NCBI GenBank assembly: GCA_039619475.1
Contig: CM077116.1
Location: 380,642,760-380,706,759 of the forward strand
DNA from: Icerya purchasi
Lineage: Eukaryota; Arthropoda; Insecta; Hemiptera; Monophlebidae
DNA length: 64,000 bases
Direction of reading: 5' to 3'
Shown here: piece by piece, positions 22,601 to 34,579 of the stretch
How positions within the stretch are numbered: the stretch's first letter is position 1
Layout: every line of letters starts with the position of its first letter
Notes under the pieces: generated by a model
Seen by the model: the letters and a program-made list of their open reading frames with translations, nothing else
Told to the model about the DNA's origin: nothing
Database searches by the model: none
Program-made: the position numbers and the translations under genes

Positions 22601-23219
22601 AGTGGTATATCGTTCAGGTAGAATCTGATTCGAATTCTGATTCTGTAAATTAAAAGTATAGATAAATTTTTTATGCGCCAGGTTACTATATATAAGTGAC
22701 GAAAAAAAAAAAAAATACAGAAAATTTTATTATTTTTAGGTCAATTTACATAGTTTTTAAATTACTATTATTTATATTTCTGTTAGAATTTCTATTTTAA
22801 TAATTTGTTTGGTGGAATCGGTTCTAATTAAAATAATTATTAAAAAAAAAAAAATCTGTTTTTATTATATACGTAATATTACTTAGCACGCATACAGAAC
22901 CACTGGAATCGCAAAGATACCACAAAGCGTTAGCGGCTGATGCCATAGTTGCGATGCGAAGGATACACTGGATGAGACAGAGATATACGAAAAGAAAAGA
23001 AGAGTTCTCATAAGCATTAACCATTACTATTTTCTGTAACAGTTAAATTCTGATAATGGAAGCATTTTTATGACATTTATGAACAATAACAATATATATA
23101 TGTATGTATATAAAAATGTGAAGAATAAATAGGTTTATTAAACTGGCCAAAAGTTCAAGCGCAGAAATAGCGTAATTAATAACGATTAATGTGGGGAGCT
23201 CTTGAAAACAAGTCGGCGG

Positions 23220-24010
23220 AGTTAGCCATCTTCAATGTTTTTGTACAAACTATTAAATGTTATAAACAAAAATCGTACAACGTATGCCTATTAGACATTA
23301 CTAAAGCTTTTGATAGTATAAATTTAGATTAATTGTATTGCTATCCGACTTCAGCTCAGACACGATAACTTATTAAATATATATTAAATCATTTCTTTCA
23401 TAATAGATTTACTTTTATTAATATCGGATCGTATACCCAGAAATATACTATTGAGACGGGAGGGGGGCGTATTTGTGGAATATAGTTTTTTCTAGACTTT
23501 ATCATATTAACTTACCTCGACACTGTAAACTAATAACGTTCGTGGATGATATTGCAGTTGTTATAAGAAATAAGTCTGAGCACACTCTAAATAATAAAAT
23601 ATATAATGTATATATTGAAGAATTTCTAATTGAATATGGACTAAAAATTAAGGTATTAAAAACAAACTACATGCTATTTAATTCTAGAATTTGTAATACG
23701 ACAATTAAATTTAACACAACATGGATTAAATATAAATGAAACATCATTTAATAGTATTAAAAATAAGTTAACTAAATTTTTGTTTATCTTTAATAAACTT
23801 TATAATAATAATTGCAAAGTAAATTATACTAGAGGGATTACTTTATATAAGGCAGTTATTTTACCAAACCTATTATATAGTAGCATAATCTACGCGAATG
23901 GCAGGTCATTAAAACAAATAAATAAAGGAGGATTTGTGTTAAATATGCATAAGATACGTGATCTAATCTTTTCTTTATCAACGGAGAAATTTAACTATTT
24001 GTACTAGTTT
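23220..24010 (+). pseudogene. Degenerate reverse transcriptase of a non-LTR element
   Basis: Broken plus-strand frames contain RT motif A (CLLDITKAFDSI near 23287), a damaged motif B (GGG...LWNIVFS, about 23460-23490) and motif C as FVDDIAVVI (about 23538-23565). They are followed by thumb-like sequence (GITLYKAVILPNLLYSSIIY, about 23836-23895). An intact GVPQG loop is missing and at least two frameshifts are present. It differs from the neighbouring minus-strand RT, so this is a separate insertion. Confidence 0.6.
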
Positions 24011-25860
24011 TTAATTTCGTACATTTTTCTTTCTAAATTTATATTTCGGTCGGTAATAGGGAAATTTTTAAATTATTCGGAACAAAGGAAGACAACTAAT
24101 CGCGTGTTACGTTAATTAACATAAGTGTATGTAATTTACAGCGTTATAATTAACTTACGACCTGACAAACCCTACCTATCAATTAATCTTCTGCTATATT
24201 CGATAGCTTTACATATTGGAATTAAAATTTGATTCAATTTTATTTATTTTTTTTTTAATTCTTATTAAAATTAAACATGCTAATGATATACATATATTTT
24301 TTTTCCACATAAATGTCGTATTAAATTCGGTTAATTATAGACTACATACGATGGTCTAAGATTATACTTTAATTATGGAGAAGTAGATATAAAAATTGCC
24401 TACAACAGTTTCACATATGATTAAAATTTCTCAATATTAAAATTATGTAATAACGCAAATAAATTATCCCCTATTTTTTGAACGAAAAACGGAGTCTAGG
24501 TTAATTTTAACTTTAATCGTCCTTTAATTTAGTTTCGAAGAAAATGTTTTTAATTTTTCAACTTCATTCGGCTAAAATAATATTTTTTTCGCGTGAAAAA
24601 TGTTTTACAAACTATGAATAATGGGCGCGATCTCGTCTGAATGAAACGGAAAACATCCGTCATTATTCTGTTGATCTTTCAGAACACAGTGTTGTCTTAA
24701 GAATATTGTTTATATAGGGGGGTTTCGTATCATGCGACGTGGTTTGTAGCTTAGCAACAATGTCGGCACAGACATTTGGGATATGCTTGTTTTTAATATT
24801 AACCGGCTTGAGGAAATTTAAATTCAGTCGTAAGCAACGAATGAGGGAGAACTCGAAACGGAAGAAACGTTTGCCTCTGCATAAGTAAATACAAACAAAC
24901 CGCGTAAAACGTTCTAATAGCTTTCACTCGGAAACCCGAAAATAACAAACTTTACTTCTTTATTCGGAACCGTAATGAATTATACACAATATATCTGATA
25001 TATTTTTAATTGTACTGATGGGAAAAGACGAGAATATTGTACACATTGTAGAACTGATAAATGTTACGGAAGAAGGAACGAATGTATAAGGTTTATCGAT
25101 ATCGATTATTTCATTCACTTAATACGTTAGCGTTTATGAATTTTTTTTATTTACGCCTAAAAATTTGATAATTCTGATTGTCAAAAAAAAAAAAAAAATC
25201 TGACTTTGCATAGCATCGACGCATATGTAGAAGAAGAAGTTTCAAATGTCTATGGGCATAGCTCAAGTTCTGCTATACCTCAGCGTTCAAACCATGATAA
25301 TTTTGGGACGCTGATTTTACAATAGTTTTTACTTCGTTCCTACTCGTATATGACCAAACAGGGAGACATAGCAAGTTTAGATGAAAGCACTTGTTTATGA
25401 ATGATGAAATCGTTTTCTTTCCGACTAAACAGAGAAGACATGATGCACATCTTTCTCTGATAAGTGAATATTTGTTACGCTAATTGAAATGTTAGCATCG
25501 TACACTTATAATTAAACTATCGACGAATCGCCTTAACCGTACTATCCACGTAGGAAATACAGTTTTAATTATTACCGATTGTAGCTTAGCGAACGTCATG
25601 AGCTGTAGGGAAATTAAAAAAAAAACTTCTTCTTCTTCTTTTTCTTCAGAGTGCCTTACTCAGTGTACTACGCGTAGACGATCATATATTATCGACTTCT
25701 TGCCGACTGAATCAGCTGTTCCATTGATGATTTTCTAGTCCACTGTCGGACATTTCTGGTCCACGATATCCTTTTTCGACCTATTCCTCGTTTTCCTTCT
25801 ATTTTTTCCCGAATAATCAAACGTAATAGTTCATGTTTTTGTCCCCGTATAATAGTACCA
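24011..25860. other. Non-coding, AT-rich
   Basis: No ORF with recognisable motifs. There is an A run at about 25184-25198, and a CTT-rich stretch at 25628-25645. Confidence 0.4.
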
Positions 25861-26667
25861 AAATACTTACGTTTTTCTTGTTTTTATTTCTTCAATTATC
25901 TTCCCTTCCGTTCTGGCTCCGTAATTCCTGATGTGGTTAATAAGAGGTTTGCTATGAGTTGAGCATTTTGCAGAAAATCTTTTTGCTGAATAAAGTAGAT
26001 AATTACGAGGAAATGGCGATGTAGAAATCTTGGTATAGAGCAGGATGCGTTTAGTACGCATCTATGCCATTTGTTATGAGCTGTAGTTGTTTATAACGTG
26101 CGTTGGATATTGAGGAACACACAAGCAATACGTAAGTTAAGACTGATCTAAAAACTGCTTTGTATAGAATTAGTTATGAGTATTTAAAAACGATCTACGA
26201 CGGGGGAACGGTGGTCATAAATGGCGCGGATAGCGCGATTAATTTTAGCAGTGGTATGATTGATATGTTTCTTCAAGTTTAGCCTTTTTTCTAGTAACAC
26301 GCCCAGGCAGTTGATCAAACCAAAGAATATCTTGAATGTGCACTTTCTTAGGAGTCAAAAATTCGCCTCAGAATTAACATGATTTACAGAAATGCGTAAT
26401 TTTTAAAAGAAAACGAAGGTCGCGGTCAACCCCAAATGTGAGCTTATTAGCCCCATTCGGCCTGTACGAACTACAATAAAGCGCAGCACGACGACAAAGA
26501 GTGTCTCGTATTAATATGAGTTGATATAGGGAAATCGTACATATTAAATAAAATTGACACCGGTACATTATTCTGCGGGACACCAGCTAAGCTTTGGATG
26601 ATGATGAGGTGCATTATAGATGTGAACTGCAAATGTTTACTCAACTTGACTAGTCTACTAGGTAATT

Positions 26668-26810
26668 GGGAAATTAGGACTTAATCATTTTGAAAATTAT
26701 TCCATCATACCAAATAGTATTAAATATTATAAGTACTGGATGTAGCCAAAACATCTGATACTATTTGGAATGATGGAATAATTTTCAAGATGATCAAGTC
26801 TAAATTTCCA
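26668..26810. repeat. Short MITE-like inverted repeat inside the jockey-like relic
   Basis: Two arms of about 55 bp, each containing GAAAATTATTCCATCAT in opposite orientation, face each other across about 35 bp. It is non-coding and interrupts the RT between its finger region and motif B. Confidence 0.7.
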
Positions 26811-27168
26811 TGATGCTCGTATGTTTATTATAGTTAAAGCTGCGAGTTTTGAATTCCCCTATTCTAACAACTTACTACACTGTAGAGAGATCAGGCTTGA
26901 ACTTAAACTTTTCCGGAGGGGTGATAGTTAAGAAATCAGAGTGTAACGTGAGACGTTTTAATATAACTTTCTCCACCACTTTACTTAAATTACTAAGAAG
27001 ACTAATAGGGCGAATGTTGCCGATGCGTGAAGAATTTTTTCCAAGCTTAGGAAGCATAATAATTTTAGAAAATTTACATTGTTGTGGATAATAGCTAAAT
27101 TTATACATATAGCAGTTACTGAAGAGGTTATACTTCGGTTAAGGCGATCAGCGAGAGATTTTTTAATG

Positions 27169-27435
27169 TTATAGTAAGTTATAACAAATATAACGAACAA
27201 ATTTAAGAATAAAAAATGATTGCTTACTTAGAAACGTTTTCGGATATAACCCACCATAAGCTAAAAACACAACTCAATATATATGATCAAAAACAAATTC
27301 TAAATCACATTTCTGATCACATGTATTGAGTTGTGTTTTTAGCTGATGATCGGTTATACCCGAAAACGTTTTTAAGTAAGCAATCATTTTATACTTGAAT
27401 TTGTTATATTTGTCATAACTTACCATATTCTATAA
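27169..27435. repeat. Foldback MITE inside the jockey-like relic
   Basis: Arms of about 115 bp match in inverse orientation (27169-27288 and 27315-27435), with shared blocks ATGATTGCTTACTT, AAACGTTTTCGG and GCTAAAAACACAACTCAATA. The loop is about 25 bp. It splits the element between linker and RT, so it inserted after that element was already present. Confidence 0.8.
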
Positions 27436-28800
27436 TTAACAAACAGGATGGAAAAAGATTCTTTATTTTTTAAACTTGCATTACAAATATAATCAAAACC
27501 AGTGAGTTGTTTTAGCCTAAGTAATTTTAGAACGCGATGTATTTCGGCCGGAGTAACGTCGTTGAATGTGACTTTTAAGGTATGCACGGAGAATGGAGTG
27601 GATTTGGGAAGCTTTTTTGTTTAGGTAGCACATCCGTATTACTAGAATGAATTTTAAAATAAAATGGATAGCTAACAGTTCTGCTGTACTGAAGTCAAAA
27701 AGTATGTATACGAGTTAGTAATCGGATGAAGAAGTGGTGGGAGTGAGGAAGTTTGATTATTAGAAAACTCTTATAAACTTTGCAGAGGGGCTTTTGTCTT
27801 TAGTGGTAAGATTAGCTTATAGTTAAATAGCTCATTTTTACTTTTAACCGGCACTAAGCGAACAGTTTTGGTAAAGAAGTTTAAGAATATTCTTAATGAT
27901 TAACCGCGTGCTGTAAAACGATGAATAATGTCTTCTGATGTAATTCTTTATTTTCATAATTCGAATTATATAACATATAGTACGGAATTTAATGGAAAGG
28001 AAGTCAATTTTCGTTTAGGAACTGACAGTCTGATACCGGTATTAATTGTTTCGGTTACCTCTGAAGCGCTTTTTAACATTATACTATTTATATTTAAGTT
28101 GGCGGATATGTTATGCTTAAAAAGTTCCCATTTGGTTTGTTTGTAATTATAGTGTGCGCGCTTTATAATAATGACATCATTAACTCTTTTTCTAAGAGAA
28201 CAAGATACCGGATTATGTTCAGAAGATAACTGCCTAATGAAAATGGGAGAAGTGATATTGTATACATTCTTGACCACTAAAAAATCGATTTACACTATGT
28301 TTATTGCTTGAGATTGCAGGAAAATAGGTAGGCTCGCGAGGAGCTAAAATACAGAAATTATTTTCTATCGATCAATTACAAAGTGTATTGCCAGCACAGC
28401 TGTTACTAAAGCAGTTCCACATTTTATTGTCATTTTTTTTTTTTTTTTTGCGTTGAAATCTTTTAGCAAAATAACCTTTTCACTATTACTCATTACAGAG
28501 GTGATGTCATTTGAGAAGCCTCTATTATCGTTAGGTGGTTTATATATCAATGATATTTGGTTGTCTAGGATTGAGTGAACTAATATTAAACATAACGAAA
28601 GTTCCAATAGCCTGAACACATGACAAGCACGACTGAGGAAGAACAGAATATATTTAAGTCGATTCTTAACTAGCGAGGTAACACCTCCGCTACGTCGAGA
28701 TACATCGCATTTATAGGCTGAATAGTCCGGGAAGTTTACTGTGCATCTGCTGTCCACTCTAGTTTCTAACAGAGCCGTTACGTGTATTTAGTTAGTGATC

Positions 28801-29539
28801 ATGAATGAAGTTCATATTACTTACCTAGTATCGAATACTATATTACTATTATTTAAATCACTGCTCGTAAATAGAAGCTTGAAATAGTTTCGAATATAAT
28901 TATTATTTTTCAGCTTAAGTCTAAACTGTTGCTGAGCCTAATTTTTTAGCGACTTCCAAAAAGAAGGAGGTTATACGTTCGTCACGTATGTTTTGATGTG
29001 AAACATCTATTGGCACGCCTTGGGAGTAAACCCGATTCGTATGCCGTAACGGAAACGGCGTGACGTCATGCCGTCATGTCCCCTCTCCGCCGACGACCGC
29101 TACTCGCTTGTGTGTACGTGGCGTGTATACTATATACTTCGTTGTTTCTACGTGTAAGTGTGTGCTGCGTGTGCCTCTATTCGTTTATATTGAAGAAAGA
29201 AAGAAAGAAAGAAAGAAAGATTTATTTGCATAAACAATAACATTGCACTCATGATATAGTTATTAATATGTGTACCGACACGAGTCTTACCACATAACGA
29301 AATTAATGAATATACATATAAATAAGACATGATATGCGACGTTTAAGTCGCGCTACCGCTTGTATACGTATAAGTGCGGTGTTTGTATAAGTGCAGGCTG
29401 CAGTAAAATGCCGAATACGCGGACATACAATCTACCGATTCAAATCAAAGGTTAGTAGTAAATCATCTATTAATATATTGTCTCATCTCTTTGCTAGAAT
29501 GAGGAATGTAACTACGCATTCGACCATAGTCGAACCACC
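28801..29539. other. CpG-rich island and microsatellite
   Basis: About 29030-29130 is much richer in G+C and CpG than its surroundings (GTAACGGAAACGGCG, TGACGTCATG). A GAAA microsatellite lies at 29192-29220. At 29408 an ATG opens a short frame that runs into GTTAGT, a splice-donor-like sequence, at about 29451. This might be a promoter with a first exon, or the 5-prime end of a retrotransposon. No downstream exon was recognised. Confidence 0.3.
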
Positions 29540-30600
29540 TTTAGAACTTTTCCTTTAGATCCTACAACCGAAAACTTTTTTGCTCATAAGAGAGCAAACG
29601 CAAGAGCTAGGTATATACTTAAAGTCTCAAAGAGGTCCTCCTGGATGAATTTCTGTTCTTCATTCTCTAGGAATACCCCCTCTTTTTCATATTTCGAAAA
29701 TGGCTAGAGCCTTCAAATCCCCGTCCTCTGAACTTCCCTCCAATTTCAACCTTTCTCAAGATAGCCTCGAATCCTTTCTCGATTTTGTTGCTCCTGCTTA
29801 TGTTCCTAACGTTGATGAACTGTCTCCAACTCTACTTCCGCATAATTCCCCCACACACTTCCTGACTTCTGCTTTCAATACTTATGAATTAAAATCTGTA
29901 CTTTCCAAATCTTCTAGTCCCACTTCAGGTCTTGACGGTATACCTTTTCTTGTCCTTAAAAGTCTGTCCGAATAGTCTCTTATCTTTCTCTTTGATCTTT
30001 TTAATCGTTTCCTCTCCAGCGCTATAACCACTCCTTCTTAGAATTCCTTTATCATCATTCTCATTCCTAAAAAAAGTTCTTCCTTACGTCTAGTTTCCTT
30101 GGCATCCTGCATCAGAAAACTATTCGAAGGTGTGTGGAACAGGCGCCTCGTTTGCTGGCTGGATCATAATAATCTGTTTCCTAGCAATACGTTTGGCTTT
30201 CGGCCTAGTATTGCTTTCCCTCCCCCCGGATTGTTTTAGTCTTTTTTCTTCCCACATAGACAAATTTTTGATCTAAAAACATTATACTTTGGCTTCCTTC
30301 ATCAATGTATCCTGCGTTTTTGATGATGTTTATTTACCCGCTTTAAAAGATAAGATGGCAGCAATTAATATTCCAATGCAATTTACTTTCCTTATTATCA
30401 ATCTCATGCTGAATCGTTCTATCCACCTCTCTGCTCCATCTTTTGAAACTTCAAGAACACTTTTTCGAGGTCTTTCTTAAAGTTCCTCCCCCAGTCCTAC
30501 TCTTTTCAACATGTAAACCTTATCAGTGTAGCTTCTCTTCCTCTAAATGCTTCTTCTTTATTCTTTGCTGATGACTCATCATAGTCATCTTAGTAGTAAA
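29540..30600 (+). pseudogene. Reverse transcriptase fragment of an element A-like non-LTR retrotransposon
   Basis: Plus-strand frames read the linker and RT of an I/jockey-type ORF2: AFKSPSSELPSN, LKSVLSKSSSPTSGLDGIP (RT motif 0/1), FIIILIPKKSSS and SLASCIRKLFEGVWNRRLV (fingers). Motif A has become FINVSCVFDDV, with the first catalytic Asp replaced by Asn. Motif C is FADDS near 30573. Several frameshifts separate them. The T-rich codon use and Ser/Phe/Leu-rich protein resemble the endonuclease at 13122, suggesting the same family, but the two do not overlap so this is inference. It breaks off just past FADD. Confidence 0.7.
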
Positions 30601-32229
30601 GAGAGTTTTTTACTGATTTCAATTTGGGACAATCTAAAAATGTTTCCCCGAAATAAATTATTCGTAACCGAATAAATTAATGAGTTCTCGGTGACAATTG
30701 AGGCCGGATTTATTATAATGCTGTGAAAAGCGAGTTGTCCCGGCACATGCAGAATTTATTTAGAATTTTTTTTTTCATGTTTATGAGTTGGTCCAAATGG
30801 ATATTGACCCAAGAACAAAGGAAAGGAGGTAAAGGAGACTCAGATCTTTACACGATTAGAGGATAGCCGACAAAAAAGAATCAAGATCTTCGATAACAGA
30901 AGGGAAATAAAAGGGAGCGAATGAAGGAAGTACTGTATGGAGTGGGAATAGTAATTTGTAAAAAAGAGAAAATTTTATAGAACTAGTTTCAATTTTAAAT
31001 GCGTGGAAATTACGTAAAATAATTTAGAACTGCTAGCGAGCTTTTAAATGAAAGGAGAATTTCCGCCGTCGATGACGATGCAAATAACTTACAGGGCGTA
31101 TAATTTAATAAAATGCGCTAAATTAAGTTTAGCCCTAGATGAGAATATTCGGAACGATCAGTAATTAGTAGTTTTTCCCGCCTTATTTCACGCGGTACTA
31201 TTAATAACGTTAAATGTTATATTAAAATTTCGATTAAATACTTTTAAAAAAGTTCCCGTTTCGCGTTGCAAATGAGCTGCTGATAATAAGAAAATCTTCG
31301 GATTTTCAGAAAACATCCTACGTGTATTATTGAAAACACACGACCGACGGAGTATTTTTATTTTAAGCGCATTGTGAAATTAAAAGCTGTAAAATATCTT
31401 TGAAAAAGTTTAAAGTAGCTTTTTCAGAAATTGAATTTGACAATTTTTTTAAAATTATTTTTTAAACTTGATTAGAAGCGTTTAAACAATTCTTCGGAAG
31501 ATAGAAAACACTCTTTTTATCTTCGGGATCAAAGGTTGTTATAAGAAATTCGATCTTTTTGTGGATGCTAGCGAATATATTTACACGCTATATTAAATCT
31601 GTACAAGGCAACGACCGTCGCTTAAATAGCGTATTAAGTTTTAACAGAAAATCAAAACTTCTCTAAGCACTCTAAAACGTTAAACCTTTTCAGTTGTATT
31701 AAAGAAATCGTAATAATATTTTCTGAATAATCGGTAACTTAAAAACATATCTGTAAATTTTGAACAGGTTTGAAGTATGAATTTGGTGACTGACTGGCAA
31801 TTGTACGGATGTTTAAATCATCAAATACACTTTTAGATAGCTGCTTCTTTGTTTATGTTTTATGCGAGTGAATGTTGCATTTAAAAAAATGAACAAATTT
31901 TGATATTTTCTGAACTACAGAACTAGCGGAATTTTAGGAAGATGAAGGAAACTTTAATGAAACAGAGGAGTAGTTCTACATTATCGATTTTTGAGAGGAT
32001 GAGAACAAAAATATCTTTCGGTGATTACGAATTTTTGCGTTTGGTACAATTCCTTTTTGTAAAGGATTGTATTATACCTGTAAAAAATTATCAAATTCGA
32101 ATACGGATCAGTTTTTTCAGACGATAATATAAATAGCTATTGCGACTTTAAATATTAAACGTTTTAATAGAAAAGTCCTAAAAAGTAAATTAGACCATTA
32201 TTTTTTTTTTTGTTTTTTGCCAAAAACAA
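30601..32229. other. Non-coding sequence between two retroelement fragments
   Basis: AT-rich with no recognisable motif; the small ORF at 31942 is not supported. If the RT ending near 30600 and the RNase H at 32794 belong to one old copy, this stretch is later insertion or rearranged sequence. Confidence 0.35.
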
Positions 32230-32269
32230 TTGATAATGTTATTACTATATTTAAAATTTCAACAGACTT

Positions 32270-32692
32270 TCTTAAGGCTAATTAAACCCCCAATTGAACC
32301 ATGGTGGCCAGAAAAAAGCATTTCGCGTAGAGATTTCTGTGTTCTTAGCCATTTACATACGGGCCACAAAGCCTTGTCGCATAATTTTATTTTGCAAAGA
32401 ACCCCACCTCCTATGAATTGTTCTTTCTGCTGCCAAGGTGTTGCTCCCTCAACTCCCCACATACTGTGTGACTGCCCAGCACTCTCACCCCATCAACTCC
32501 CTTTTAAAAATAACAAAACAGTCACTAACATACTTGAGAATTCTTCCAATGCAATTTCATCTGTGACACAGTTTATCAGAATTAGCGGAATAAGCAGTTA
32601 TCTATAAGGACAAACCGCGCATCCTCGTACTGTAATAGCTACAGCAGTTAAACACGGTGCAGGGTGTTGGGTCACCAAAAAAAAAAAAAAAC
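32270..32692 (+). pseudogene. 3-prime end of an RNase H-type non-LTR element with A tail
   Basis: The frame ending at 32607 contains FCVLSHLHTGHKALSHNFIL and a C-x2-C...H-x4-C knuckle (CSFCCQGVAPSTPHILCDC). These are the same C-terminal blocks as in the 11-12 kb element (RLRIGHTTLTH, CCYCGQQPITVVHVLHEC). About 70 bp of 3-prime UTR and 14 A residues (32679-32692) follow. This is a strongly 5-prime-truncated copy. CAACAG near 32265 and after the tail may be its target duplication, but six bases in this context are weak. Confidence 0.7.
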
Positions 32693-32793
32693 AACAGTGT
32701 CATGTAACAATGATTAGATTTGTATTACTTACGAGCTAATGACCACCTTACACGTTCCATAATATTTCTTCCCATCAATTTTCTTCCAAATGT

Positions 32794-33344
32794 TTGATTA
32801 TCTCTTACTCCATATGTGCTCTTAAAGACATTTCTTCACATTTCCCCTCTCATTTATTCAATTTTTTTATCTTTCGTATTCGCTCTTTCATTCATGCTCT
32901 TCTCTCACTTCATTCCATTGATTTACTCGGCGTGCCTATGCCTAGCCATACGAGGCTAGAGGGTAATAAAACGGTAGATTCATTCGCTCAGACTGCTGCA
33001 TCTGCCCGCTTCTATTTCACTAAATCTCCTGCTTTTAATTTGCTTCCACTATGTAAAAAGTTTTATACACTAGATGTTCTAATCGGCCATTTATGCTTCT
33101 TTCTTTTCCAACCAACTTTCCCTTTACCTATTCATTCCAATCTTTCTACCAAGCCCATTGGTTTCACGATTTTTCTTCACTGTGCCGTTCTGCTGTCGTC
33201 ACTATTATTCATTTACATCTCAATCGTGCTCTCTTTCCTTCCTCATGCTTTCATTTTCTTTTCGCACTTACCTCTAATTCCCCAATGATGTCTGTGATCC
33301 GGACCGTACCTTCTTCCAATGTCCATGTGACGTTCTACAAGTAG
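32794..33344 (+). pseudogene. RNase H tail of an element A-like retrotransposon
   Basis: VPMPSHTRLEGNKTVDSFAQ at about 32932-32990 is the last RNase H motif (usual form W-I-P-S-H-x-x-I-x-G-N-E-x-A-D). The downstream frame shifts at about 33093 into SFPTNFPFTYSFQSFYQ, WFHDFSSLCRSAV and LHLNRALFPSS. These align with SFSNQFSLYLSIQPYI, WFHEFPSLQRYFI and LRFDHSLLPSS of the minus-strand copy at 35635-36147. The two are members of one family. This copy has at least one frameshift and has lost the knuckle. Confidence 0.7.
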
Positions 33345-33962
33345 GGAGCTAATACCGATTCTGGTTCAGCGGCGCTGCCTGGTGTGAGGGGACGTCAGGG
33401 AGGAGTATGACGGTCGCCGCCATCTGGCACTATTTTTCGCGAAATTATTATTGTTATTAATAATAGCCTCGCTCGCTTAATTTCTTCTTTGTAAAAAAAT
33501 TTGGAATAAGTCGATTACATACATAATATTGGTTTTCGTCGTTATTATTATTAAAAAATAAAAAATAAATATACTAAAATGTAAAATTTTTAGTGTACCC
33601 TCTCATAGCCTAGCGGATAGTAACATGAGAAACACCAATTACCTAACGCTAGGAAATCGACACAGATGTAATTATATGAAGCCATAAGAGCGCTATATCC
33701 ATTATGCTGAGAGTGACCACGTAATAATGTTACTCGATTCGCTATTTAAAAATTGTTTTAAAAAAAAAAAAATATCTACAACGTAATAATTTGTAAAGAA
33801 GATAGCGCTCGGGAGAGAGAACTATTCCAAAGTACCATACAAAATTAGTATAAAAAACCGTGCCGCTCTGCCCCCTAAATTTTCAGTGTCTGTGTAGCAT
33901 TTATTAAGTTGCGCAGTTTGTTTGTGTGTTAACGCTCCGTTAAAATTTTTGTTCTACTATCC
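33345..33962. other. Non-coding
   Basis: Nothing recognisable; an A run at about 33761-33772. Confidence 0.4.
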
Positions 33963-34193
33963 TTGCTCTGTATTCGCATCACAAGAAAGTGCACCCAAGC
34001 AATCTACCACGATAGTGTCAACGCCGATGGTACTTTCGCTAGCGACAGCGGCGCTGATAGTATTATAGTAAATTTTTACAACGAACTATTCGGCGAAGTT
34101 GAAGAAAAAATCAGATCACTCGTTAAAACCATCGAAGAAAATCCCGGTACCGCGGAAAATCTCCTTCTTTATAGTGCCATACTGAATTACTGA
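33963..34193 (+). CDS. Unrecognised ORF, possibly part of the polymerase-B-like remnant
   Basis: 76 residues with near-uniform composition and no low complexity, ending YSAILNY. Its base composition (about 45 percent GC) is richer than the flanks, and it lies upstream of the fragment at 34580-35179. I recognise no domain. It may be a chance ORF. Confidence 0.25.
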   Translation: MLCIRITRKCTQAIYHDSVNADGTFASDSGADSIIVNFYNELFGEVEEKIRSLVKTIEENPGTAENLLLYSAILNY

Positions 34194-34349
34194 ACGTCGG
34201 CGACTACCTATCTGTACATCTCAGCTGTACAGACATAGGTATTAGTGTTCATAGCAATTATTATATATGCAACGCAGGTGTACACACGCAAGACTACATT
34301 CGGAATTGATAATAGTCGTTTGATTTACATCGTTTTACAAAAGTGCGGT

Positions 34350-34545
34350 CCTATTTATGTCTGCTGTGTACTGACCTAGCGCGCATACGATGTTGTACGT
34401 GGTGGTTTGCCATTGCCTTCCACGTGATTATTAGCGAATATTTTTGTTTTAATTCTTGTAATAAGTTCTGTCGTCGCTCGGGATCGAACTCGTGACCTCC
34501 GTAACGGAAGTCAAACGCTCTAGCAACTAGGCTATCGCGAATAAG
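34350..34545 (-). mobile_element. tRNA-derived SINE
   Basis: Minus strand: a tRNA-like head (34541-34470) with an A-box-like TAGCCTAGTTGCTAGAGCG and a B-box GGTCACGAGTTCGATCCC. A body follows containing TGGAAGGCAATGGCAAACCA, a stretch I have seen as a conserved central part of arthropod SINEs. The tRNA arms are not properly paired, and a longer TTCCGTTACGGAA hairpin sits where the anticodon arm should be, so it is not a functional tRNA. It lies inside the 33.9-35.2 kb remnant. Confidence 0.7.
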
Positions 34546-34579
34546 AAAGAAAATATCGAAATTGTTGTACTGTCTGTAC

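Larger units (their letters stand above)
25867..28800 (-). pseudogene. Jockey-like non-LTR ORF2 relic (endonuclease to RT C-terminus), interrupted by two MITEs
   Basis: Minus-strand pieces lie in the order of a jockey ORF2. The endonuclease is at 28757-28365 (YKCDVSRRSGGVTSLVKNR, IYKPPND, KVILLKDFNAK), followed by 28277-27966 with the endonuclease-to-RT linker. The RT fingers are at 27108-26875 (IIMLPKLGKNS, NIRPISLLSNLSKVVEKVI). A damaged motif B is near 26580 (GVPQ-like), the block LGVLLEKRLNLKKHINHT is near 26300, and a C-terminus runs to 25867. The FADD motif is not recoverable. An inverted-repeat element sits at 27169-27435 and another at 26668-26810. The copy is old, with many stops. 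Confidence 0.75.

Noticed and set aside
23473..24007. Considering the RT at 23.2-24.0 kb and the minus-strand RT at 21.5-22.6 kb as one inverted element
   Set aside because: Motif sequences differ (FVDDIAVV against YADDLCIS) and no inverted nucleotide match was seen.
34470..34541. Possible functional tRNA gene on the minus strand
   Set aside because: The anticodon arm is replaced by a long hairpin and a SINE body follows.
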